A stretch of 43,152 nucleotides of DNA, from assembly GCF_001921825.1 (NCBI RefSeq), contig NZ_MSJL01000019.1:1-43152 (forward strand), written 5' to 3'. The notes under the pieces are model-generated. The model worked only from the letters and a program-made list of their open reading frames with translations, was not told the origin of the DNA and did no database searches. Below are positions 9,760-18,479 of the stretch, one piece after another. The DNA is from Streptococcus acidominimus (lineage in GTDB: Bacteria; Bacillota; Bacilli; Lactobacillales; Streptococcaceae). Position numbers and translations under genes: made by a program. Numbering within the stretch: the first letter of the stretch is position 1; every line of letters begins with the position of its first letter.

Positions 9760-10449
9760 ATGAATAAGGAGATCTTGATGGATAGTGATGAAAAGGACGT
9801 GCTGGCACCTTATCGAGCAATTCTTGCAAGTAAAACAGTTGATTTGGCTTGCAAATATGTCTTTGATAGGGTGATGGCTCTGATCCTCATCATCCTATTT
9901 TCACCCCTATTATTGTTTTTTGCTATTTGGATCAAATTAGATAGTTCGGGACCTGTTTTCTATCGCCAAGAGCGAATAACCCAACATGGAAGAAAATTCA
10001 GAATCTATAAATTTCGGACAATGGTAGCAGATGCCGATAAAAAAGGTAGCTTGGTGACGGTTGGAAATGATAGCCGTATCACGCGAGTAGGAAGTTTGAT
10101 TCGCAAGTATCGCTTAGATGAAATTCCACAATTGTTGAATGTACTGGCAGGAGACATGAGCTTTGTAGGCGTGAGACCAGAGGTTGAAAAATATACGAAC
10201 TGTTACACTGATGAAATGAATGCGACCTTGCTATTGCCAGCAGGCATTACATCACCAGCTAGTATTGCCTATAAAGACGAAGATAGGCTGATGGAAAAAT
10301 ACATGGCGCTGGGGATGACTGCTGATGAGGCCTATGTGCAGAAAGTACTGCCTGCTAAGATGGTGTATAACTTAGACTATATTCGCACCTTTTCATTTTG
10401 GAATGATCTTCGGATTATGGTGCAGACAGTCGTTAAAGTAGTAAAGTGA
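9760..10449 (+). CDS. Initiating phosphoglycosyl transferase (PglC/WcaJ C-terminal type)
   Basis: A 229-residue bacterial sugar transferase that puts the first sugar-1-phosphate on undecaprenyl phosphate and so starts each repeat unit. A single re-entrant hydrophobic helix ([20 protein letters not shown]) is followed by [14 protein letters not shown], the catalytic D120-E121 pair in [11 protein letters not shown], and [10 protein letters not shown]. It is short, PglC-like, without the extra helices of WbaP or WchA. Together with the dehydratase and aminotransferase genes on either side, this suggests the first sugar is a 4-amino-4,6-dideoxy-GlcNAc derivative rather than glucose (inference). 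Its start lies 2 bp after the dehydratase stop, behind CAGGAG. Confidence 0.92.
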   Translation: MNKEILMDSDEKDVLAPYRAILASKTVDLACKYVFDRVMALILIILFSPLLLFFAIWIKLDSSGPVFYRQERITQHGRKFRIYKFRTMVADADKKGSLVTVGNDSRITRVGSLIRKYRLDEIPQLLNVLAGDMSFVGVRPEVEKYTNCYTDEMNATLLLPAGITSPASIAYKDEDRLMEKYMALGMTADEAYVQKVLPAKMVYNLDYIRTFSFWNDLRIMVQTVVKVVK

Positions 10450-10457
10450 GATCAATA

Positions 10458-11678
10458 ATGAAAAAGAAAAATATTCCCTTTTCTCCTCCTGATATTACAG
10501 AGGAAGAAATTGCAGAGGTTGTAGATACCCTTCGTTCAGGTTGGATTACAACTGGACCAAAGACCAAACAATTTGAACAAGCATTATCAGACTATACCGA
10601 GACCAATAAAACAGTCTGCCTAAATTCAGCTACTGCAGCCTTGGAGTTGGTATTGCGCGTGCTAGGGGTGGGGCATGGAGATGAGGTCATTGTTCCTGCC
10701 ATGACCTACACGGCATCATGTAGTGTTATTGAACATGTCGGTGCAACCCCTGTGATTGTCGATATTCAAGCAGATCATTTTGAAATGGATTATGCTGCGG
10801 TAGAAAGAGCAATTACGGATAAGACCAAAGTCATTATTCCGGTTGAATTAGCAGGGATTCCCTGTGACCATGATCGGATCTATGAGATTGTAGAGAACCA
10901 TCGTTCTAAATTTGTAGCAGCCTCTCCCCTCCAAGAAGTCTTTGGGCGGATTGTTGTATTGTCAGACAGCGCCCATGCTTTGGGTGCTTCCTATAAGGGG
11001 AGAAAAATTGGAAATGTCGCAGACTTTACGGCTTTTTCTTTCCATGCTGTAAAAAATTTGACAACGGCAGAAGGTGGAGCAGTAACATGGAAATCTCATC
11101 CTAACTTGGATGATGAAGACTTGTATCGGCAATTTCAAATCTTCTCGCTGCATGGACAGACGAAAGACGCTTTGGCAAAGACCAAGTTGGGGTCATGGGA
11201 GTATGATATTGTCATTCCAGGATTTAAATGCAATATGACCGATATTATGGCGTCCATTGGTCTCGTTCAATTGAAACGCTACAAAGAATTGCTGGCACGG
11301 CGAGCGGAAATTGTCGCAGCCTATCATCAGGCATTTGAAGGCACACTGATCCATTCCTTGCAGCATATCCACACGGACTACACCTCTTCTATGCACCTCT
11401 ACATTACCCATATTGAAGGTATTACGATAGAAGAGCGCAACCAAGTCATTGAGAAAATGGCGGAAGCCGGTATCGCCTGCAATGTGCATTATAAGCCATT
11501 ACCGCTTTTGACAGCCTATGCCAACATGGGATTTGACATTCAGAACTATCCCAATGCATATCACTATTTTGAACGGACTCTCACCTTGCCCCTTCACACC
11601 CAATTGAGTGATGAGGATGTGGCATATATTACAGACAATCTAAAAGAGATCGTAGCGAGTGTGAAAGGAAATGTATGA
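10458..11678 (+). CDS. DegT/DnrJ/EryC1-type PLP aminotransferase (PglE-like)
   Basis: A 406-residue sugar nucleotide aminotransferase that would convert the 4-keto sugar made by the dehydratase to a 4-amino sugar. The N-terminus has IPFSPPDITEEEIAEVVDTL and SGWITTGPKT. PLP contacts include LNSATAALEL and DSAHALGA, and the Schiff-base lysine K199 lies in SFHAVKNLTTAEGG. I chose the ATG at 10458, which gives the usual MKKKNIPFS start; an in-frame GTG at 10446 overlaps the previous stop. The gene ends with a 4 bp ATGA overlap to the next glycosyltransferase. No dedicated PglD follows, so acetylation of the amino group, if it occurs, could fall to the NeuD-family or hexapeptide transferase in this operon. 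Confidence 0.9.
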   Translation: MKKKNIPFSPPDITEEEIAEVVDTLRSGWITTGPKTKQFEQALSDYTETNKTVCLNSATAALELVLRVLGVGHGDEVIVPAMTYTASCSVIEHVGATPVIVDIQADHFEMDYAAVERAITDKTKVIIPVELAGIPCDHDRIYEIVENHRSKFVAASPLQEVFGRIVVLSDSAHALGASYKGRKIGNVADFTAFSFHAVKNLTTAEGGAVTWKSHPNLDDEDLYRQFQIFSLHGQTKDALAKTKLGSWEYDIVIPGFKCNMTDIMASIGLVQLKRYKELLARRAEIVAAYHQAFEGTLIHSLQHIHTDYTSSMHLYITHIEGITIEERNQVIEKMAEAGIACNVHYKPLPLLTAYANMGFDIQNYPNAYHYFERTLTLPLHTQLSDEDVAYITDNLKEIVASVKGNV

Positions 11679-12520
11679 TAGGGGAAGTAGATAAAAAGTT
11701 TAGTGTCTTACTCTCGTTATACGTCAAAGAAAACCCTCTTTATTTGCAGGAGTGTTTTGACAGTCTATTAAGTCAAACAAGGCCGGCAGCAGAATGGGTC
11801 ATTGTTGAAGATGGCCCACTTTCTCAAGAACTCTATCAAGTGTTGGATTCCTATCAAGAACGATACCCAGGCTTAATCAAGCGAGTGCCTTTGGAGAAAA
11901 ATGTTGGTCTAGGTCTGGCGCTAAGAGAGGGGATGCTACATTGTCGTTATGAATTGGTTGCGCGGATGGATACAGATGATATTGCAGGTAAAGAACGATT
12001 CGAGAAGCAGATCGCTTGTTTTGAGAGGGATCCGGATCTAGATATCTGTGGTAGTCATATTCGAGAGTTTGATACAGATCCTCAGCATCCCAATGCAGTT
12101 CGTAAGGTTCCACTAAATCATGATGAGATTATGCGCTATCAGAAAAGTCGGAGTGCCTTTAATCATGTAACGGTGATGTTTAAGAAAAGTAGTGTCTTGA
12201 AAGCTGGAAACTATGAGGATGCGCCCTTGATGGAGGATGATATGCTCTGGGTCAGAATGTTACTCTCGGGTGCTAAGGGAATGAACATTGATGAGTATCT
12301 GGTGGATGTTCGGACAGGCGCTGGTATGATTGAAAGACGCGGCGGTCTGGCCTATTTGAAAAAATATTGTGATGGCCGTAGAAAGATCCTAGAGACTGGA
12401 TTTATTAGTCGATTCGACTACTATAAGACAGTTGCTATTCAGGTGGTAGTTGCTCTGGTACCCCCTCAACTACGTGCCCTTATTTTTGAGAAATTACTCA
12501 GAAGCAAAGCAGTAGAATGA
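11675..12520 (+). CDS. GT2-family glycosyltransferase
   Basis: 281 residues with the GT-A fold signature: FSVLLSLYVKENP at the start, EWVIVEDGPL, NVGLGLALREG and the metal-binding MDTDDIAG (D99, D101, D102). The VEDGPL and MDTDDI pattern is common in capsule beta-linking galactosyl- or rhamnosyltransferases, but donor and linkage cannot be read. No membrane helix is evident apart from a hydrophobic C-terminal patch (VAIQVVVALVPPQL). Start and stop overlap both neighbours (ATGA), so translation is coupled. It probably adds one sugar to the lipid-linked repeat unit. Confidence 0.9.
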   Translation: MIGEVDKKFSVLLSLYVKENPLYLQECFDSLLSQTRPAAEWVIVEDGPLSQELYQVLDSYQERYPGLIKRVPLEKNVGLGLALREGMLHCRYELVARMDTDDIAGKERFEKQIACFERDPDLDICGSHIREFDTDPQHPNAVRKVPLNHDEIMRYQKSRSAFNHVTVMFKKSSVLKAGNYEDAPLMEDDMLWVRMLLSGAKGMNIDEYLVDVRTGAGMIERRGGLAYLKKYCDGRRKILETGFISRFDYYKTVAIQVVVALVPPQLRALIFEKLLRSKAVE

Positions 12521-13065
12521 TGAACTTAAAATATTTATTGACAAAAATAAAATATGTACTTTTGGGAAGAGACCCAGAGATACTAAACCATTATTTTAGA
12601 AAAAAGGGAATGCTTATTGGCAAAAATAGTAAGATTTATTCTGATATCACCACGCCAGAGAGCTACCTGATTGAAATAGGGGATGATGTCACCATTTCGA
12701 CTGAAGTGCAGTTGATTACCCATGACAATAGTATTTGTAAGCTAGATGCAGCTTATACAGATACTTTTGGTAAGATAAAAATAGGCTCCAATACCTTTAT
12801 CGGTGCTAGAGCCATTCTTCTACCGGGAGTAAGGGTTGGTTCCAATGTTATCATTGGTGCAGGTAGCGTCATCACCAAAAGCATTCCAGATAATGTTATC
12901 GTTGCAGGAAATCCTGCTCGAATCATCAAACCGATTTCAGACTCGTCTGCTTATGTAGAGAAATATGGATTTAATGTCGACCATTTGACAGCAGAAGAGA
13001 AGAAGCAACTGTTATTAACAGCTCCAGAACGAATGGTTATCAAAGAGGAGATGGAATGGAACTAA
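12517..13065 (+). CDS. Hexapeptide-repeat (left-handed beta helix) O-acyltransferase
   Basis: 182 residues, with hexapeptide turns IGDDVTI, IKIGSNTFIGARAILLPGV, VGSNVIIGAGSVIT and the family end VIVAGNPARII. His69 in LITHDN is at the place of the catalytic histidine of the maltose/colanic acid (WcaF-like) acetyltransferase group. It probably acetylates a sugar of the repeat unit in the cytoplasm. It lacks the N-terminal Rossmann domain of PglD, so a role on the amino sugar is less likely but not excluded. It overlaps the previous gene by 4 bp and the next by 10 bp. Confidence 0.85.
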   Translation: MMNLKYLLTKIKYVLLGRDPEILNHYFRKKGMLIGKNSKIYSDITTPESYLIEIGDDVTISTEVQLITHDNSICKLDAAYTDTFGKIKIGSNTFIGARAILLPGVRVGSNVIIGAGSVITKSIPDNVIVAGNPARIIKPISDSSAYVEKYGFNVDHLTAEEKKQLLLTAPERMVIKEEMEWN

Positions 13066-14009
13066 GCATTATCATACCCATTTATAATGTGGAAGATTAC
13101 CTCTCCCAATGTCTGGATAGTGTGTATCAACTTGATGATACTATCCAGTATGAGGTGATTCTTGTCAATGATGGTTCAACAGATTCTAGCGAAAGTATCA
13201 TAGTTTCTTATTCAGCACGTTATGCTGAGAAGACAAGAGTTGTCCATCAGCATAATCAAGGGCTATCAGCTGCTAGAAATAGTGGGATGCAGGTCGCTAA
13301 GGGGGACTATGTATTATTTGTGGATAGTGATGATGTCGTAGAAGCAGCTAAGATTGCATTATTATTACGTGGAGCTCAAGCGGATCAGGTGGATATTGCT
13401 CTGGGAGAATACTATTATCTTATTGACGGAAAAAGTTCTACAAGTAAAAGTATTCAGAGGCGTCTCTCCCATCCAAGATTGCAGGAGAAAATGTCGGGCT
13501 TAGTAATGGCAGATTACCTTCTAGAACCTGTATCTAATAATGTGAGAGTAGAAGCATGGGCAAATTTGTATAAGCACTCTTTCCTAAGAGAGAATGATCT
13601 GCATTTTTTAGACGGTCTACTGCATGAAGATGTCCTATTTACCTTTACTGCTTTTATGAAGGCTGGACTTGTTAAATATTATCCCTATGTATTTTACCTT
13701 TATCGTAGTCGAGCTAATTCTATTATGGCTAATAGCTTAAATAGGATCAATGGTCTAAATAAACTGTATATTATTGATAGGCTCCTAGAATACGAGAAAA
13801 AGAATCAAATTCAAAGTAAGGCTTTGGAAAGTTGTCTGTTGACCCAGTATTTTGGAGTAGTGAGACACTATAAATTGAGCAATATGAAAATAGAGCAGCG
13901 ATTGGCGTATTGTCAACGACTATCGTTCAGTGCACGATTACGGTATTGGTTAATCGGCTACTTTAAACGTGGAGCTGTTGAATCAATAGGAAAGGTAGGG
14001 AGGACTTAG
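13056..14009 (+). CDS. GT2-family glycosyltransferase
   Basis: 317 residues with a classical GT2 N-terminus (LSIIIPIYNVEDYLSQCLDS), VNDGSTD, NQGLSAARN and the DxD-type FVDSDD (D90, D92, D93). The C-terminal third contains LLHEDVLFTF, the E-D acceptor motif seen in many capsule GT2 enzymes. It starts 10 bp inside the acyltransferase gene. It is one of three GT2 enzymes here, enough with the initiating sugar and terminal sialic acid for a five-residue repeat unit (inference). Confidence 0.92.
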   Translation: MELSIIIPIYNVEDYLSQCLDSVYQLDDTIQYEVILVNDGSTDSSESIIVSYSARYAEKTRVVHQHNQGLSAARNSGMQVAKGDYVLFVDSDDVVEAAKIALLLRGAQADQVDIALGEYYYLIDGKSSTSKSIQRRLSHPRLQEKMSGLVMADYLLEPVSNNVRVEAWANLYKHSFLRENDLHFLDGLLHEDVLFTFTAFMKAGLVKYYPYVFYLYRSRANSIMANSLNRINGLNKLYIIDRLLEYEKKNQIQSKALESCLLTQYFGVVRHYKLSNMKIEQRLAYCQRLSFSARLRYWLIGYFKRGAVESIGKVGRT

Positions 14010-14978
14010 ATGGTAAAATTTTCAGTTGTTATACCAACTTATAATAGCGAAGAGACCATTGAGAGATGTTTGCAGTCAGTTCTGGAGCAGACCTATCCCG
14101 TCTATGAACTATTGGTGGTAGATGATGCTTCTTCAGATAATACAGTCAAGGTAGCTTCTGAATATTTGGAGAAGTCTTCTATATCTTATCGAATAATTGA
14201 GAAAGAGACGAATTCTGGTCCGGGAGATTCGCGAAATATTGGGATCTCCTTAGTGACAGGAGATTATGTAGCATTCCTAGATTCAGATGACTGGTATACA
14301 CTAGATTTTTTAGAAAATACTATGACAGTCCTGACTGAACATGATAGTGATGTTGTCCTAAGTGAACACTATAAGTTCTATCATGATAAGCGTGTCATAA
14401 AGGTAGCTCTACCTGTGGAGTTGAGCCATTCTTCTAGTAAAAAAGAGATCATCGCTTTTGCTTCACAAGCTCTTTGGTCAATGGTTATCCGAGCAGAACT
14501 TCTCAAGAAGTTATCCATACCTCATTTATATAATTGTGAAGATGCTGCCTTGGTACCTATTATTTTGTTACAGGCGCAGAAGATCAATCTATTAAGAAGA
14601 CCGACTTATTACTATTATCAACGGCAAAATTCGCTATCTAATGCGGTTTCTATTCGTACAGTGCACGATATGCTAGACGCTTTTTCTTTTATTGAAGAAA
14701 ACTGTGATAGCGAATTTCGAGAAGAAGTGGAACACCTAGGGATTAAGATCGTCTTATATGGAGCTGTTTTAAATGCCATCAAATCAGGAGAGAATCCTGC
14801 CTCGATTTTCCAGTTTGTAGACCGCTTTGTCGAAAAATATCCAAATTGGTATCATAATCAGTATAAGCATTCATTAGGGATTAGCAAAAAAGTATTTTTA
14901 AGAGCAGTACATCATAGGAGTTATGGACTGTTAAGGTGCTTGACATATAGTCATTCGTTATTAACAAGGGGGAGCTAG
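14010..14978 (+). CDS. GT2-family glycosyltransferase
   Basis: 322 residues: FSVVIPTYNSEETIERCLQS, VDDASSDNT, SGPGDSRNIG and FLDSDDWY (D91, D93, D94), all standard GT-A elements. YNCEDAALVPII matches the C-terminal E-D motif. The start codon follows the previous stop directly, behind GGGAGGA. Its pairing with the preceding GT2 suggests that they add consecutive sugars; donors are unknown. Confidence 0.92.
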   Translation: MVKFSVVIPTYNSEETIERCLQSVLEQTYPVYELLVVDDASSDNTVKVASEYLEKSSISYRIIEKETNSGPGDSRNIGISLVTGDYVAFLDSDDWYTLDFLENTMTVLTEHDSDVVLSEHYKFYHDKRVIKVALPVELSHSSSKKEIIAFASQALWSMVIRAELLKKLSIPHLYNCEDAALVPIILLQAQKINLLRRPTYYYYQRQNSLSNAVSIRTVHDMLDAFSFIEENCDSEFREEVEHLGIKIVLYGAVLNAIKSGENPASIFQFVDRFVEKYPNWYHNQYKHSLGISKKVFLRAVHHRSYGLLRCLTYSHSLLTRGS

Positions 14979-14979
14979 A

Positions 14980-16140
14980 ATGAAATATTGGATGAATCGG
15001 TCACTATATCTTTCATGGATAGTGACACTTGCCTTATCATTGAATATGGTTGGCTTGATAGCAGCTAGAACAAAATTTTTTCATCTAGGAGCCTATTACC
15101 TCTTTCTCCTTTTAGCGGTGGTTGTAGCGGCACTTTATATTGCAGTGAATCACTTCAAATTTGATCTAAAACGCAGTGACTTAGTGCTTTATAGCCTACC
15201 GCTCCTGATGGTTTTATTATCAGCTGCTACTCGCCCCTATGATGTAGACGCCTTAAAAGCCTATGGTCTCATTCTTGTGACCTTACTGTTGGTAACAGCA
15301 GTTTCCTTTTCGAAAGAGCAAGTGGAATGGTTGACAAAATCCTATCTACTTTCTGCCCTTATTTTCTCGGTTGTGATGCTCGTTCAGCGTAGACTTCCCT
15401 ACGAAGAATATAATCTTTTGAGATATGGTATCTTTTTTGACGACCAGCAGTTCTATGACATCAACTTCACAGCAGCCTATTTAATTATTCCGAATTTAAT
15501 TGCCCTCTATCGATTTTTAGAGGGGCAAAAAATCTATCTGCTGGTCTGGATCATGATTAGTATTCCCATCATCATGACGGGCTCTCGGGGAGCAGTTGTA
15601 CCGATTATTCTGGTACTACTGTATAAGTTGATTACCAAAAAAGGTATTACTTTCAAGCAACTTTTGATTTTTATAGGCATTCTGCTCCTTTCTCTCTTTT
15701 TTATTCCGAATGAATTACGAGAGAGGTTCTTTGCAAAATCCTATATGACTGATGGAAGCAATATTAGACGTTTTAGTGAGTGGAGATTGGGCTTCGAGAT
15801 TTTCTTAGAGAAACCTATTCTGGGACAAGGAATGGTGGCTCCGATTCGATTGCTTAGTAAGTTTGAGCAGGGCATGACAGCCCATAATTCTTTCTTAGTG
15901 TACTTGATCCATTTTGGTATTGTCGGTACTATTGCGTTTATAGGGCAACTCCTGCAGATCTTTAGTCGATTGCTAAAAGTATCAAAGGATTATATAGGAA
16001 TGATTTTTGCTTTTGTATTTTCAATGATATTGATCGAAGCAAATACCTCCTTGATCTTTATTATTCCGCTCATTTATTTCGTAATAGTAGGTAAAGCAGA
16101 TACTAGCATCAGACAAGGAAAACTAGAACACAGCGAATAG
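14980..16140 (+). CDS. O-antigen/capsule repeat-unit polymerase, Wzy-like
   Basis: A 386-residue protein with about ten to eleven membrane segments and a large middle extracellular loop. The loop (YNLLRYGIFFDDQQFYDINF) is followed by IMTGSRGAVVPIIL, the arginine-containing Wzy_C signature, and ILGQGMVAP...GMTAHNSFLVYLIHFG, also typical of the O-antigen ligase/polymerase superfamily. It would join lipid-linked repeat units outside the membrane. It starts 1 bp after the preceding stop behind AGGGGGAG. Only one such protein is present, fitting a Wzx/Wzy-dependent capsule. Confidence 0.9.
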   Translation: MKYWMNRSLYLSWIVTLALSLNMVGLIAARTKFFHLGAYYLFLLLAVVVAALYIAVNHFKFDLKRSDLVLYSLPLLMVLLSAATRPYDVDALKAYGLILVTLLLVTAVSFSKEQVEWLTKSYLLSALIFSVVMLVQRRLPYEEYNLLRYGIFFDDQQFYDINFTAAYLIIPNLIALYRFLEGQKIYLLVWIMISIPIIMTGSRGAVVPIILVLLYKLITKKGITFKQLLIFIGILLLSLFFIPNELRERFFAKSYMTDGSNIRRFSEWRLGFEIFLEKPILGQGMVAPIRLLSKFEQGMTAHNSFLVYLIHFGIVGTIAFIGQLLQIFSRLLKVSKDYIGMIFAFVFSMILIEANTSLIFIIPLIYFVIVGKADTSIRQGKLEHSE

Positions 16141-16180
16141 GACAAGTTAACCACTTAGTATATTCAATGAATGGGGGAGA

Positions 16181-17092
16181 ATGAAAAAGTTATATATTTG
16201 TCACACAGTCTATCATCTATTGATTACCATGTGTCACTTAGATTTTTGTGAAGATAGCCATCTTTTATTGTTTGATACCATTAGTGATAGGGAGCTTTTA
16301 GTGAAGAGATTGAGGAAGCTAAATTATACAGGTCTTGTCTTCTTTGAGGCCAAAGACTGTACGGACTATGCTCAATATGATTTACAAGATTTTGATGAGA
16401 TTTACCTATTTAATGATTGGACCTATATTGGGCAATATTTGCGGAGTAATAAACAATCCTATTCTCTTATTGAAGATGGCTATAACTACTATGCTTATCA
16501 CTCTTATCCAGAATCATTTTCTAGGTTAAGACAGATTTACCATTGTATCTTTAGGAACAGTCTACCTTTAGGTTATAGTAAATATGTTAAGCAAATAGAA
16601 TTGAATAGCCTAGAGGTACTAAAGGATACGGACAAGCGCAGGAAAAAGTGTAAGGAAGTACCAAGGCTGGCATTATTTTCAAACCTCTCGGACCTTAAAA
16701 AGGAGCGCTTGCTATCCTTATTTGCAGTGAAACCGATCGAGGTCCGTTCCCAAGACACTCTTTTGGTATTGACACAGCCCCTTTATCAGGATGGGCTAGC
16801 TGGATTTGAAACAGCTGAAAAGCAGCTTGCCTTCTATCAAAAGATCGTTGATTCCTATAAGCAGGAAAGGACAATCTATTTTAAGGTTCATCCTAGAGAC
16901 GAGATAGATTACTCGGCCATAGAAGATGTTGTTTTCTTAAGGCAAGATGTGCCTATGGAATTATACGAATTTGTAGGAAATTATTACTTTGATACAGGGA
17001 TTACTCACTCTTCTACAGCCTTGGAGTATCTAAGCTGTGTGGGTGAGAAAATAGTATTGTGTGATATGAAAGGGAAGATGAGTGAAAAGTAA
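16181..17092 (+). CDS. Putative capsule sialyltransferase (GT52-like)
   Basis: A 303-residue protein without membrane helices. It carries the two motifs shared by bacterial sialyltransferases: an acidic-acidic-Gly block E98-D99-G100 (LIEDGYNYY) and an HP block H237-P238 (FKVHPRDE). It also has a Ser/Thr-rich HSSTALEYL around 276-284 that contacts CMP in related enzymes. The start LYICHTVYHLLI resembles the N-terminus of Lst/CpsK-type GT52 enzymes. Position supports it: it lies in the operon that ends in neuBCDA, which makes CMP-sialic acid, and no other gene here could do the transfer. GGGGGAG precedes the ATG. It overlaps wzx by 11 bp. Linkage type (alpha-2,3 or alpha-2,6) is unknown. Confidence 0.8.
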   Translation: MKKLYICHTVYHLLITMCHLDFCEDSHLLLFDTISDRELLVKRLRKLNYTGLVFFEAKDCTDYAQYDLQDFDEIYLFNDWTYIGQYLRSNKQSYSLIEDGYNYYAYHSYPESFSRLRQIYHCIFRNSLPLGYSKYVKQIELNSLEVLKDTDKRRKKCKEVPRLALFSNLSDLKKERLLSLFAVKPIEVRSQDTLLVLTQPLYQDGLAGFETAEKQLAFYQKIVDSYKQERTIYFKVHPRDEIDYSAIEDVVFLRQDVPMELYEFVGNYYFDTGITHSSTALEYLSCVGEKIVLCDMKGKMSEK

Positions 17093-18479
17093 GTTATTTA
17101 AATCAAGTTTTATCTTTACATTGGGAAATTTACTGATTCAAGGATTAGCTTTTATCACCTTGCCTATTTATACTAGTATCATTTCTCCAGAGATATACGG
17201 GAAATTTAATCTCTATCTGGCTTGGGTCAGCTTGTTTTCGCTCTTTATCGGTTTACAAACAGCAGGTTCCCTAAGTTCAGCTAGGGTTAAGTATTCGGAA
17301 GCGGAATATAATCGCTATGCAGTGAGCGCCTTTACCCTTTCCAATATCTTTTTTATTGTTGTGCTCCTGTTGACTACCTTTGTTCGGGACTATCTTGCCT
17401 TGGTGTTAGAATTAAGCCCGACTATGACCCTTGTTTTAGTTAGTCAAAGCTACTTTCAGTATGTCGTTAGTTTTTTAGGACAATATTTTATTCAGGATCA
17501 AAAAGCAACAGCGACCTTGTTTTTTTCAGCTGTCAGCGCTATTTTAAATACGATCCTCTCGATCCTACTTATCTATCGGCTGGAAGATGACTTTCTTGCT
17601 CGGGTAATTGGTAATTTTGCTCCTAGCCTGCTAGTGGCGCTCATCGCAATCTTTTTCTTGTATAGCCGAGGGGAGCCACTACTAGATAGAAAGTATATTC
17701 GCTTTATCTTAGCTGTATCCCTTCCCTTGATTTTTCATAATGTAGGTCATCAGCTATTAAATCAGCTGGATCGGATTATGCTGGGCAAGTTGATGACGAC
17801 GAAAGAAGTGGCCCTATATAGTTTTGGCTACAATGTTGGTCTAGTTATTCAGATTGTCCTAGGAAGTCTAAATACTGCATGGGTGCCATGGTTCTTTGAA
17901 GCCCGGAAGAAACAATCTGAAAATTTGCAACAGGTGATTTTACAATATCTATCGATTGGTCTATTTTTAACCCTAGGATATTTAACCATTTTCCCAGAGC
18001 TTTCCTTATTACTAGGCGGGACAGCTTATCAGCAGGGGAATAGTTTTATTGCCTTGATCGTCATCAGCTATTTCTTTGTGTTTCTTTACACCTTTCCAGT
18101 GAATATTCAGTTTTATTATGCGGATACCAGAATGATTCCACTAGGTACTTTATTGGCAGCGGGACTGAACTTCCTATTGAATCTAGTCTTCATCCCACTG
18201 TTTGAAATCAATGGAGCCGCCTATGCCACCCTAGTATCTTATTTTTTCCTATTGTTGTTACACCATCTGGTCTCTAAGAAAAAATATGGATACAAAGATG
18301 TTAGTGAAAAGACCTATCTAGTATTCGTTATGGTAAGTTTCGTTTATGCCATGATAATGACAACTTTTAGCCAGTGGCTCTGGCTACGCTGGTCAATAGG
18401 CTTGGTCGTCCTATTGGGCTATGCCTATTATTACAAAGATTATATCTTAAAATTTATTGCTAAGAAGGAGAAAAAATAG
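17082..18479 (+). CDS. Polysaccharide repeat-unit flippase, Wzx-like (MATE/MOP superfamily)
   Basis: 465 residues with 12 or more membrane helices. FIFTLGNLLIQGLAFITLPIY at the N-terminus and LDRIMLGKLM in the middle are typical of PST exporters that flip lipid-linked oligosaccharides. The GTG at 17082 is the start: MKSKLFKSSF is a normal Wzx N-terminus, and the gene overlaps the sialyltransferase by 11 bp. The stop TAG shares its last base with the GTG of neuB. The sialyltransferase lies upstream, so a fully sialylated unit is probably the cargo (inference). Confidence 0.93.
   Translation: MKSKLFKSSFIFTLGNLLIQGLAFITLPIYTSIISPEIYGKFNLYLAWVSLFSLFIGLQTAGSLSSARVKYSEAEYNRYAVSAFTLSNIFFIVVLLLTTFVRDYLALVLELSPTMTLVLVSQSYFQYVVSFLGQYFIQDQKATATLFFSAVSAILNTILSILLIYRLEDDFLARVIGNFAPSLLVALIAIFFLYSRGEPLLDRKYIRFILAVSLPLIFHNVGHQLLNQLDRIMLGKLMTTKEVALYSFGYNVGLVIQIVLGSLNTAWVPWFFEARKKQSENLQQVILQYLSIGLFLTLGYLTIFPELSLLLGGTAYQQGNSFIALIVISYFFVFLYTFPVNIQFYYADTRMIPLGTLLAAGLNFLLNLVFIPLFEINGAAYATLVSYFFLLLLHHLVSKKKYGYKDVSEKTYLVFVMVSFVYAMIMTTFSQWLWLRWSIGLVVLLGYAYYYKDYILKFIAKKEKK

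Noticed and set aside
11675..12520. Considered as the sialyltransferase
   Set aside because: It has GT2 motifs (MDTDD) and lacks the acidic-acidic-Gly and HP motifs, which are found in the 16181-17092 protein.
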